A stretch of 64,000 bases of DNA from Lentzea sp. NBRC 102530 (GTDB taxonomy: Bacteria; Actinomycetota; Actinomycetes; Mycobacteriales; Pseudonocardiaceae). Each line of letters starts with the position of its first letter. The stretch's first letter is position 1. Positions 8,630 to 16,049 of this stretch are shown one piece after another. A program made the translations under genes and the position numbers. A model generated the notes under the pieces. The model was not told where the DNA came from. It did no database searches and saw only the letters and a list, made by a program, of their open reading frames with translations. The stretch lies in contig NZ_BSTF01000014.1 in NCBI RefSeq assembly GCF_030269365.1, positions 124,001 through 188,000 on the forward strand, written 5' to 3'.

Positions 8630-9060
8630 AGATCTGGTACGACCAGAAACCGGACAACGACCTCGGCGCCGGTGATCCCGCAGTCATCGTGTCCACGCAG
8701 GCAGAGCTGACCGCATTCATCGACCGCGTGAGCAAGCGTTCCCATTCCCAGCCTCGTCCTTCGCTGGTCGAGGTGTCCATCGCCGAGGACCCTTACGGTT
8801 TTCCCACCGTCAACGCGGGCATCGGTGGCGAGCGGGGGTACGTCCGCATCAGTGGGGAGGATGACGTGCGGGCGACCCAAGGCGATCCGGGTGCCGCAGG
8901 CGAGGTGATCTATGACTTCCAAGGTCAAGAAACGTTGATTCCCGCGAGCTACGAGGTCGCTGTCGACGTCGTTCGTTCAGTCCTGGCCGCTTATCTCGAC
9001 CACGGTGGGCTGATCCCGTCGGACTTCCCGCACCTGCGCGAGGTGGAAGTCATCAGCTGA
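8617..9060 (+). CDS. Imm1-family immunity protein for the deaminase
   Basis: A 147-residue protein resembling the Imm1 family, the usual partner of SCP1.201/DddA-type deaminases. It begins LEIWYDQ and has an AELTAFIDRV helix, then repeated short strands rich in Gly and acidic residues. A later segment, GEVIYDFQGQE, is followed by IPASYEVAVDVVRSVLAAYL, and LREVEVIS ends the protein. The TTG start at 8617 overlaps the deaminase gene by 13 bases, implying coupled translation so that antidote follows toxin. It is cytoplasmic and probably binds the deaminase active face. Confidence rests on fold-like features together with the partner gene. Confidence 0.8.
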   Translation: MATLEIWYDQKPDNDLGAGDPAVIVSTQAELTAFIDRVSKRSHSQPRPSLVEVSIAEDPYGFPTVNAGIGGERGYVRISGEDDVRATQGDPGAAGEVIYDFQGQETLIPASYEVAVDVVRSVLAAYLDHGGLIPSDFPHLREVEVIS

Positions 9061-9514
9061 GCTCGGCGGGCAGCGGCAGCCCCAGCGCGGTCAGGAAGCG
9101 GCGGGTCTTCACCTCGACGAACACCTCGCCGTCGTCGATCTCGTCGACGTCCTCGGACTCGTCCCACTCGAAGCCGTGGGGGTCCTCGTCCTCCGCCAGG
9201 TACTGCAGCAGCTCGGCCTGCATGGACGGCACGTCGCCGCCGGGGTTGAGCTCACCCCACCAGGCGGCGAGGCCCGCGGCCTCGCGCAGCACGTCGGTCG
9301 GATCGGAGGCGTTCGGGTTCTCGAAGTACGTGCGCGGCGTCAGGCCCAGGTAGGCGACGCCGGAACCGGGGCCCGCCGGGGCGTAGACGACCGAGGTGAT
9401 GTCGCTGTCGTGGACGTCGATCCAGAGCGACGGCTCCGCGAGCGGCGGCAGTTCGCCCTCGGACAGCGTCTTCCAGGAACCGTTCTCGTAGGCGAAGGTG
9501 CCGAAGAAACCCAC
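9053..9514 (-). CDS. Acidic hypothetical protein, possible immunity protein
   Basis: A 153-residue protein read from the GTG at 9512-9514. The start GFFGTFAYENGSW is hydrophobic and aromatic. The C-terminal third is very acidic (SEDVDEIDDGEVFVEV). There is no membrane segment or signal peptide. I do not recognise the family. It follows the broken Tdi1-like gene by 14 bases on the same strand and converges on the Imm1 gene, overlapping it by 8 bases. That context, with two other immunity-like genes, suggests a further immunity protein, but this is inference. Confidence 0.6.
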   Translation of the reverse strand: MGFFGTFAYENGSWKTLSEGELPPLAEPSLWIDVHDSDITSVVYAPAGPGSGVAYLGLTPRTYFENPNASDPTDVLREAAGLAAWWGELNPGGDVPSMQAELLQYLAEDEDPHGFEWDESEDVDEIDDGEVFVEVKTRRFLTALGLPLPAELS

Positions 9515-9528
9515 TGTCGCCAGTCCTC

Positions 9529-10137
9529 TCAGCTGATGTCGACGCCGCTGACCGGCGTGCCGTCCGGGAGATCCTTGACCTTGGCCCACAGCTGTCCGTG
9601 GACCGACCAGTAGACCTCTTCGTCCACCACCTCCAGATTCTCCACGGCGTCGGTTCCGCCGAGGAACAGCGGTCGCCGGTAACCCACGCACGACCCCAGC
9701 GGCTCCCGCTGCGGGTGCGCCGCTCGCCAGGGCGTGAACAGGTGCTGGGCGAGGAAGGTGGCCGGGTCTTCGAGCGCGTACTCGTCGAGCAGGTCCGGGA
9801 TGGTGCCGTCGAGGCTGAGGACCTGGGCGGCGCCGGGGTCGAGCAGCAGCACCGACGCGCCGCTGTGCAGGTCGAGGACGTACTGGCGGCCCGTCCAGTC
9901 CTGCGCGAACGGGCGGGTGCGCGGCGCGAGCTCCGGTCACATCAGGTTCGCCAGCGCCTGGGCGCGGCGGGCCTGGTCGTCGGTGAACACGCGGAGGACG
10001 CCGTCGCCGAACGAGAGACCGGCCGCCAGCGCGACCAGCTCGGCGAGACCCGGCACCTGCCGCAACGGCCCGACGTCCGCCGGTGGTGACGACTCGCCCG
10101 CGTCCAGCGGGTAGGCGGCCGAGAAACGGTCGAACAC
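9529..10137 (-). pseudogene. Tdi1-like (GAD/DUF1851) immunity protein gene with an in-frame stop
   Basis: Read from the GTG at 10137, the frame gives a GAD-like N-terminus (MFDRFSAAYPLDAGE) for 66 codons and then a TGA at 9937-9939. The same frame continues without shift (PELAPRTRPFAQDW) into a typical DUF1851/Tdi1 C-terminus with GYRRPLFLGG, VDEEVYWSVHGQLW and KVKDLPDGTPV. Read through, the product would be about 202 residues, the normal family length. Only one codon is wrong, so this is a recent nonsense mutation, a sequencing error, or a two-part gene. Tdi1 proteins are immunity proteins against DNase or ADP-ribosylating-type effectors. AGGGAGA precedes the start. Confidence 0.75.
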
Positions 10138-10158
10138 CTTCGGTCTCCCTCAGAACGA

Positions 10159-10190
10159 CGACGAGCCCCCGCAGCGGCGGGGGCTCGTCG
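10159..10190 (-). terminator. Strong hairpin terminator of sahH
   Basis: A perfect 14-base stem (CGACGAGCCCCCGC and its complement) with the loop AGCG lies 12 bases after the sahH stop. It separates sahH from the accessory genes to its left. Confidence 0.85.
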
Positions 10191-10201
10191 GACGAACGAA
10201 C

Positions 10202-11665
10202 TCAGTAGCGGTAGTGCTCCGGCTTGAACGGGCCCTCGACGTCGACGTCGATGTACTCGGCCTGCTCCTTGGTGAGCTTGGTCAGCTCGCCGCCCAGCGC
10301 CTCCAGGTGGATGCGCGCGACCTTCTCGTCGAGCACCTTGGGCAGGCGGTAGACCTCGTTGTCGTACTCCTTGTGCTTGGTGAACAGCTCGATCTGCGCG
10401 ATCACCTGGTTGGAGAAGGAGTTCGACATGACGAACGACGGGTGGCCCGTCGCGTTGCCCAGGTTCATCAGGCGGCCCTCGGACAGCACGATGATCGTGC
10501 GGCCCGACGGGAAGACCCACTCGTCGACCTGCGGCTTGATGTTGTTCTTGCGGATGCCGGGGTAACGGGCCAGGCCCGCCATGTCGAGCTCGTTGTCGAA
10601 GTGGCCGACGTTGCCCAGGATCGCCTGGTGCTTCATCTGGGCCATGTGCTCGACGGTGACGACGTCCTTGTTGCCCGTCGTCGTGATCACGATGTCCGCG
10701 ATCGGCAGGACCGACTCGAGCTTCGCGACCTGGTAGCCGTCCATGGCGGCCTGCAGGGCGCAGATCGGGTCGATCTCGGTGACGATGACGCGGGCGCCCT
10801 GCGAGCGCAGCGACTCGGCCGAGCCCTTGCCGACGTCGCCGTAGCCGCAGACGACCGCGACCTTGCCGCCGATCAGGACGTCGGTGCCGCGGTTGAGGCC
10901 GTCGACGAGCGAGTGGCGGATGCCGTAGCGGTTGTCGAACTTCGACTTGGTGACGGCGTCGTTGACGTTGATGGCCGGGAAGAGCAGCTCACCGGCGGCG
11001 GCCAGCTGGTACAGGCGCATGACGCCCGTCGTGGTCTCCTCGGTGACGCCGCGGATGCCCTCGGCGATGTTCGTCCACTTCTTGCCGTCCTTCTCGAGCG
11101 ACGCGCGCAGCGTGTCGAGGACGATGGTCCACTCTTCCGAGTCATCCTCGGACGCCGCGGGGACGACCCCGGCCGCCTCGTACTGGACGCCCTTGTGGAC
11201 GAGCAGGGTGGCGTCGCCACCGTCGTCCAGGATCATGTTCGGGCCCTTGCCGTCCGGCCAGGTGAGCATCTGCTCGGCCGTCCACCAGTACTCCGGCAGG
11301 GTCTCGCCCTTCCACGCGAAGCAGGCGATGCCCTTGGGCTCCTCCTCGGTGCCGTGGGGGCCGACGACGACGGCGGCGGCCGCGTGGTCCTGCGTCGAGA
11401 AGATGTTGCAGGAGGCCCAGCGCACCTCGGCGCCCAGGTCGACCAGGGTCTCGATGAGAACGGCCGTCTGGATCGTCATGTGCAGCGAGCCGGAGATCCG
11501 AGCACCCTTGAGCGGGTACACCCCGGAGTACTCGCGCCGGAACGCCATCAAGCCGGGCATCTCGTGCTCGGCCAGACGGATCTCCTTGCGACCGAACTCG
11601 TGGAGTGACAGGTCGGCCACTGCGAAGTCGATGCCGTTGCGGGTCTGCAAGCGGTCCGCGGTCAT
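10202..11665 (-). CDS. sahH: S-adenosyl-L-homocysteine hydrolase
   Basis: Splits S-adenosylhomocysteine into adenosine and homocysteine, clearing the inhibitor made by methyltransferases. The protein is 487 residues, the long actinobacterial form. The N-terminal substrate domain includes SGSLHMTIQTAVLIETL. The NAD-binding motif GYGDVGKGSAESLRSQG is near residue 265, and VGHFDNELDM lies further on. The end is the usual KPEHYRY tail. The ATG at 11663-11665 follows GGAGG by 8 bases; an upstream TTG would place that site inside the gene. It matches Rv3248c. Bases 11666-11763 contain no convincing SAH riboswitch. Confidence 0.97.
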   Translation of the reverse strand: MTADRLQTRNGIDFAVADLSLHEFGRKEIRLAEHEMPGLMAFRREYSGVYPLKGARISGSLHMTIQTAVLIETLVDLGAEVRWASCNIFSTQDHAAAAVVVGPHGTEEEPKGIACFAWKGETLPEYWWTAEQMLTWPDGKGPNMILDDGGDATLLVHKGVQYEAAGVVPAASEDDSEEWTIVLDTLRASLEKDGKKWTNIAEGIRGVTEETTTGVMRLYQLAAAGELLFPAINVNDAVTKSKFDNRYGIRHSLVDGLNRGTDVLIGGKVAVVCGYGDVGKGSAESLRSQGARVIVTEIDPICALQAAMDGYQVAKLESVLPIADIVITTTGNKDVVTVEHMAQMKHQAILGNVGHFDNELDMAGLARYPGIRKNNIKPQVDEWVFPSGRTIIVLSEGRLMNLGNATGHPSFVMSNSFSNQVIAQIELFTKHKEYDNEVYRLPKVLDEKVARIHLEALGGELTKLTKEQAEYIDVDVEGPFKPEHYRY

Positions 11666-11763
11666 TGCGAAGTCCTCCAAGGCACTTCAGAGAGGGTGTC
11701 GTCCGACCATACCGCCCTCCGATGCACCACTATGGCCCCCACGTTGGGTGAGGGAGGTCTCGG

Positions 11764-14169
11764 GTGTTGATTGCCGGCCCGGACACACGTGTCGTCGAAC
11801 TGCGCGTGCACGGCGTTCAAGGAACGACGCCGCAGACGCTGGTCGACGCCGTTGCGGCCGTGGACGTTGCGGGAGACGGACTCGGGCGCATCGTGCGCCC
11901 GGCTGACCGGCTCCGCAGACCAGCGCCCGGACCTGTGCTGCAGACCGACGGACGGCCCATCCCCCGCGTGGTGGAGGGGTACCTGTGGGGTGGAATGACG
12001 TCCGGAGGTGTGGCCAAGGCCACTTGGGCGTTGCTCTTCCCCTTCAGCATCGCGAACGTCGCGCACTGGATGCTCCCTCCCGTCCCCGAGCGGAACCTCC
12101 CGGCCCACCTGCTGGGCATCGGCCTGCGGTCGTTGTTGCGGGTGTTCGCACTGCTGCTGACGGCGTTGCTGGTCGCACAGATCTCCGTGGTCAGCCTCGA
12201 CCTGCTCGCGGCCCAGTGCCTGCGTCCCGGCACCGCGTGCCTGACCAGCATCCCGGACGACGTGCGCGCTTTCCCGTGGTTCCGGGCGTTCCTGGGACTT
12301 CTGCCGATCCTCGTGGTGGTCGCCGTGATGCGGCGCATCTCGCACGTCGAGTGGCGGATCGAACGGCGGGAGATCGCCGAGGCCGAGGAGCAGGAGAAGC
12401 AGCCCTCGTCCGGACTGCCCGGCGCGCACGTCGCGACCGACCCGGACACGCCGGCGTTGCGGTCGTTGCACGTCGTGGCGGCGTTGGCGGTGGCGGCGCT
12501 GATCGCGTTGGGCGGACCGCTCAAGCAGCTCACCGCGACCGGCGGGATGGGCGTGGCGATCACGGTGGCCTGGTTCGTGTCGCTCGTGCTGATCGGTGTG
12601 TCCGTGCTGGGTGTACTGCTGCTGGACGACCCCACGGGCGGTGCGCCTCATCGTGGCGGGCGGTGGTTGCGAGCAGCGTTGGGACGCAAGCCCCGGCGGG
12701 TGTTGCTGGTCCTCTCGGTGCTGCTGGTGCTGACGACGCTGGGCTTGCAGGAGCAGATCCCGTTGCGGGTGCCGGGCGCGGACGTGACCGTGCAGGTCGT
12801 GGCGTTGCTGATGGCGTTCGTGCTGGTGCTGTTCGGGCTGCTGCTGGTGCCCGCGGCCCTGCTGGCCCGGCGCACGTGGCTGTCGTTGCCGCGCGAACTC
12901 CGGCCGTGGGCGGGTGGCTGGTTCTCGGCTCCCGTGCTGGCGATCGCCGGGCTGCTCGGCGGCGGGTTCGGCGCGGGCGTGGCGTTGCCGGTGCAGAAGG
13001 CGCTGGGTGACGGGCTCGCGCTGCCGGAGGGATACCGCTACATCACCCTCCTGTGGGGTGTGGCGGGGGTGCTGGCGCTGCTGAGCACGTTCGCGGTGGT
13101 GTCGTTCACCGGTGCCGTGCGGTGGCGGGCGTTCCGCAAGGGCAAGGTGTGGGCGCGTGAGGCGTCGTTGCTGCATTCCGGACGGATGCGCGACCTCCGT
13201 GCCGCGACCCGTGCGTGGTGGTGGGCGCGCTGGGAACGCAACCACGGTCACCGCATGATCATGGTCGTGGCGGGCGTGCTGGTGGTGGGCGCCGTGCTGG
13301 CCTCGTTGCTGCGACTGCGGAACGTGCCGCTGGCGTCCTGGACCGCGCCCTTCTCGGCTTTCGGCGTGTTCGTGCTCGGTCTGCTCGCCGTGTCGTTGCT
13401 GCGCGCCGTCTACCTGGCAGCGCGGCAGCCGGAGTCAGGACGGCGGCTCGGGATCATCGCGGACATCGCGCAGTTCTGGCCGCGCGAAGCCCACCCGATC
13501 GTGCCACCCTGCTACGCCCTGAAGGTCGTGCCGGAACTCGTCGCCCGCGTGCAGGACCACCTGCGCGACCCCGGTACCCGCGTCGTGCTCTGCGGGCACT
13601 CGCAGGGTTCGCTGCTGGTCGCCGTGGCCGCCGCGCGGTTGCTGGAGGACCTGCCCGCGCACGACCGCGAACGGATCGGGCTGGTGACCGCCGGTTCGCA
13701 GCTGCAGTGGGCCTACCCGCGCGCGTTCCCGGCCGTGGTGCCGCACGCGTCGCTGGCCCGGCTGGCCGGCGGGCTGGACGGACGGTGGCGCGCGTTGTGC
13801 CGGGGCACGGACCCGTTGGGCGGCGCGGTGACGACGTGGCGGCGTCAGGTGTTCGACGGCATGTTGCTCGGCGTCGGCTACCGGGAGGACGGCTCGGAGG
13901 GCGCGCTGGCACCGGCGTTGCGCGGGCCGACCGGGGCTCTCGTGCTGGGCGGTGACCACTGGTTGCCGGACCCCCAGCGGGGGCCGTTCCCCGGCCGGCG
14001 GTGGCGGTCGGGGGTGTCGGGGCACGCGGACTACACGTCGGACCCGGAGTGGGACCGGGCGGTGGCGGTCGCGGCGGGGCTGTTGCAGGTGGACGCGCCG
14101 GAGTCACCGGCGCTGCCGTTCGCGCGCAAGCCGGAAACCCGGTCGCGGGACGCGTTCGGCAGCTCCTAG
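11764..14169 (+). CDS. Polytopic membrane protein with a C-terminal alpha/beta-hydrolase-like region
   Basis: An 801-residue protein that starts with a short VHGVQGTTP segment resembling the first strand and loop of a lipase. It is followed by about ten hydrophobic segments between residues 75 and 560. The C-terminal part contains the nucleophile elbow G611-H-S613-Q-G, with a possible histidine in GGDHW near residue 730. A split hydrolase with membrane helices inserted between its first strand and its catalytic core is the simplest reading. The GTG at 11764 starts 98 bases from divergent sahH. Its substrate is unknown. It looks like a conserved actinobacterial protein, but I cannot name it. 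Confidence 0.7.
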   Translation: MLIAGPDTRVVELRVHGVQGTTPQTLVDAVAAVDVAGDGLGRIVRPADRLRRPAPGPVLQTDGRPIPRVVEGYLWGGMTSGGVAKATWALLFPFSIANVAHWMLPPVPERNLPAHLLGIGLRSLLRVFALLLTALLVAQISVVSLDLLAAQCLRPGTACLTSIPDDVRAFPWFRAFLGLLPILVVVAVMRRISHVEWRIERREIAEAEEQEKQPSSGLPGAHVATDPDTPALRSLHVVAALAVAALIALGGPLKQLTATGGMGVAITVAWFVSLVLIGVSVLGVLLLDDPTGGAPHRGGRWLRAALGRKPRRVLLVLSVLLVLTTLGLQEQIPLRVPGADVTVQVVALLMAFVLVLFGLLLVPAALLARRTWLSLPRELRPWAGGWFSAPVLAIAGLLGGGFGAGVALPVQKALGDGLALPEGYRYITLLWGVAGVLALLSTFAVVSFTGAVRWRAFRKGKVWAREASLLHSGRMRDLRAATRAWWWARWERNHGHRMIMVVAGVLVVGAVLASLLRLRNVPLASWTAPFSAFGVFVLGLLAVSLLRAVYLAARQPESGRRLGIIADIAQFWPREAHPIVPPCYALKVVPELVARVQDHLRDPGTRVVLCGHSQGSLLVAVAAARLLEDLPAHDRERIGLVTAGSQLQWAYPRAFPAVVPHASLARLAGGLDGRWRALCRGTDPLGGAVTTWRRQVFDGMLLGVGYREDGSEGALAPALRGPTGALVLGGDHWLPDPQRGPFPGRRWRSGVSGHADYTSDPEWDRAVAVAAGLLQVDAPESPALPFARKPETRSRDAFGSS

Positions 14170-14179
14170 TCTCCTGATC

Positions 14180-14704
14180 ATGCTGACTGGTGAGCTCGTC
14201 CGACTGCGGCCCGTCGAGCCCGAGGACGCCGATGCGATCAACCGCTGGCACAACGACGACGAAGTGATGCGGTGGCTGCAGAGCTACTACCACTCGTCGC
14301 TCGCGTCGACGCGCAAACGCATCGCCGACCGGCAGGAGAACTCGTACGAGAAGGTCACCTTGTGCATCGAGACGTTGCGCGACGGCAAGCTCATCGGGAT
14401 CGTGGCGCTGCGCGACGCGGATCCGATCAACGCCCGCGCCGAGGTCGACATCTACATCGGCGAGAAGGACCACTGGGGCGGCGGGTTCGGCACCGACGCG
14501 TTGCGGACGGTGTGCCGGTACGGGTTCGACACGATGCGGCTGCACTCGATCGAGCTCGGGGTCGTGGAGGCCAACGAGCGGGCGATCAAGTCCTACGAGA
14601 AGGTCGGGTTCCAGGTCGACGGGCGGTTCCGGCAGTCGTTCTTCCGCGACGGCGAGTGGCACGACGCGTTGCTGATGTGCGTGCTGAAGGACGAGCTCAC
14701 CTGA
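14180..14704 (+). CDS. GNAT-family N-acetyltransferase (RimJ/RimL-like)
   Basis: A 174-residue acetyltransferase that would use acetyl-CoA. It starts with the typical GELVRLRPVEPEDADAINRWHND. The acetyl-CoA loop around residue 95 is slightly unusual (GEKDHWGGGFGTDALR instead of the common RGxGxG/A). It continues with ELGVVEANERAIKSYEKVGF, the usual C-terminal motif of this group. It starts 10 bases after the membrane-protein gene and converges with the TetR gene, overlapping it by 8 bases. The substrate, a small molecule or protein N-terminus, is not evident. Confidence 0.85.
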   Translation: MLTGELVRLRPVEPEDADAINRWHNDDEVMRWLQSYYHSSLASTRKRIADRQENSYEKVTLCIETLRDGKLIGIVALRDADPINARAEVDIYIGEKDHWGGGFGTDALRTVCRYGFDTMRLHSIELGVVEANERAIKSYEKVGFQVDGRFRQSFFRDGEWHDALLMCVLKDELT

Positions 14705-15275
14705 GGACGGGCGCGAGGTGACCGATCGCCTCGCGCAGGTGGTCCTCGACGGACGCGGTGCCGACCACCACGAGGCCGGACGGGCGCAGGTCGACCCAGC
14801 GTTGCACGGCCAGGCGCGCCGCCGCGGAGACGGCGGCGGCCAGCACCTCGGCACCCCGTTCCGACGTGCCCAGGCGTGCGGCGATCACCTCGACGATCGG
14901 GGGTTCGAGCGACGTCACCGAGTCCAGGTAGGCCTCGCGCAGGGCCGGGGTCGAGGTGATCAGGGCCAGCGCCTCGATCGGGGGTTCGCGGTACTGCTCG
15001 GCGAACGCGGCGATGATCGACTCGACCAGCGGCTCGTCGTGCGGGCGTGAGCGCAGGGCTTCGGCGACCTCGAGCGCTCGGGAAGCCGTGATGCCCGCGA
15101 CGATCGCGTGCTCGCGGCTCGGGAAGTAGTTGTTGTAGGTGCGCGGTGAGACGTTCGCCGCCTCGGCGATCTCGTCCACCCGCACCTCGTCCACGCCCTT
15201 CTCCAGGGCGAGTCTCAGCGCCGCGGCCGACAGCGCCGCTCGGGTCTCGGTCTTCTTGCGCTCGCGCAGTCCCAC
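14697..15275 (-). CDS. TetR-family repressor
   Basis: A 192-residue regulator. An N-terminal HTH (about residues 10-55) reads VDEIAEAANVSPRTYNNYFPSR, a clear TetR recognition helix. The C-terminal ligand domain is Ala-rich, and the family is not specific enough to name a ligand. The GTG at 15273-15275 is preferred; the longer frame to 15461 runs across the intergenic repeats. It is divergent from the DUF2975 membrane gene, with 76 bases between. Direct repeats there are the likely operator, controlling both genes. Confidence 0.88.
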   Translation of the reverse strand: MGLRERKKTETRAALSAAALRLALEKGVDEVRVDEIAEAANVSPRTYNNYFPSREHAIVAGITASRALEVAEALRSRPHDEPLVESIIAAFAEQYREPPIEALALITSTPALREAYLDSVTSLEPPIVEVIAARLGTSERGAEVLAAAVSAAARLAVQRWVDLRPSGLVVVGTASVEDHLREAIGHLAPVLR

Positions 15276-15277
15276 GC

Positions 15278-15342
15278 GATCACTGTAGAGACCTGTTGCA
15301 ACACGATCACTACCGATTGACTTTCGATAGATCACTACCGAT
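15278..15342. promoter_or_regulatory. Direct repeats, candidate TetR operator
   Basis: GATCACTACCGAT occurs exactly at 15305-15317 and again at 15330-15342, 25 bases apart. An imperfect copy, GATCACTGTAG, starts at 15278, directly beside the TetR start codon. The repeats fill the divergent intergenic region between the TetR gene and the gene at 15352, the expected place for an autoregulatory operator. Confidence 0.5.
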
Positions 15343-15351
15343 ACTCGATGC

Positions 15352-15831
15352 ATGATTGCTGAACGTTGGGCCGTGACGGCTCTGCGGGTCTTCCTGGTGG
15401 TCCTGTTCGGGATCCTGGTCGTCTTCGAGACGATGTCACTGCCGGGCCAGTTCGCCCACATGGCTCAGGAGAACCCGAACGACGCCCACCTGAGGTGGCC
15501 CGCGACGATCATCACGGTGTTCTGGGTGGTCTGCGTGCAGGTCGTGGTGGTGGCCACGTGGAAGCTGCTGACTTTGGTGCGCAAGGATCTGATCTTCACC
15601 GAAGGTGCGCTGAAGTGGGTCAACGTGATGGTGTGGGCGATCGCGGCCGGGTGGGTCGTGCTCGTCGGCGTGTTCCTGTGGGTCGGCTTCAACGCGGACG
15701 ACCCCGGACTGCCGATGTTGTTGTTCCTGATGACGACCGGGGTCACCGTGGTGGGGCTGGTGATGATCGTGATGCGGGCGCTGCTGCGGCGCGCCACCGA
15801 CCTGCGTTCCGACATGGAAGCGGTGATCTGA
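15352..15831 (+). CDS. DUF2975 four-helix membrane protein
   Basis: A 159-residue integral membrane protein with four hydrophobic segments (about residues 9-28, 50-70, 92-115 and 121-143), typical of DUF2975. Such proteins are commonly paired with a small YozG-like XRE regulator, as here. The stop overlaps the ATG of that gene (TGATG at 15829-15833). Function is unknown; a sensor or regulator role together with the HTH partner is inferred. Confidence 0.75.
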   Translation: MIAERWAVTALRVFLVVLFGILVVFETMSLPGQFAHMAQENPNDAHLRWPATIITVFWVVCVQVVVVATWKLLTLVRKDLIFTEGALKWVNVMVWAIAAGWVVLVGVFLWVGFNADDPGLPMLLFLMTTGVTVVGLVMIVMRALLRRATDLRSDMEAVI

Positions 15832-16049
15832 TGGCCATCGTCGTGCGCATCGACGTCGAACTGGCCAAGCGCAAGATGAGCGTCGGCGAGTTCGCGGAGA
15901 AGGTCGGGCTGACCCCCGCCAACGTCGCCGTGCTGAAGAACGGACGCGCGAAAGCCGTGCGGTTCAGCACCCTGGAGGCCATGTGCCGGGTGCTGGAGTG
16001 CCAGCCCGGAGACCTCCTCGAGTTCGTGGACGACGAGGAAAGCGCCTAA
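15831..16049 (+). CDS. Small XRE/YozG-like transcriptional regulator
   Basis: A 72-residue protein that is essentially one Cro/C1-type HTH. FAEKVGLTPANVAVLKNGRAK is the helix-turn-helix, and LEAMCRVLECQPGDLLEF is the usual last helix of YozG-like proteins. It is translationally coupled to the DUF2975 gene by a TGATG overlap and converges with the GlmL-like gene, overlapping it by 4 bases. Confidence 0.85.
   Translation: MAIVVRIDVELAKRKMSVGEFAEKVGLTPANVAVLKNGRAKAVRFSTLEAMCRVLECQPGDLLEFVDDEESA

Noticed and set aside
11666..11763. Possible SAH or SAM riboswitch before sahH
   Set aside because: No conserved pairing or core of a known SAH or SAM riboswitch was seen in the 98-base region.
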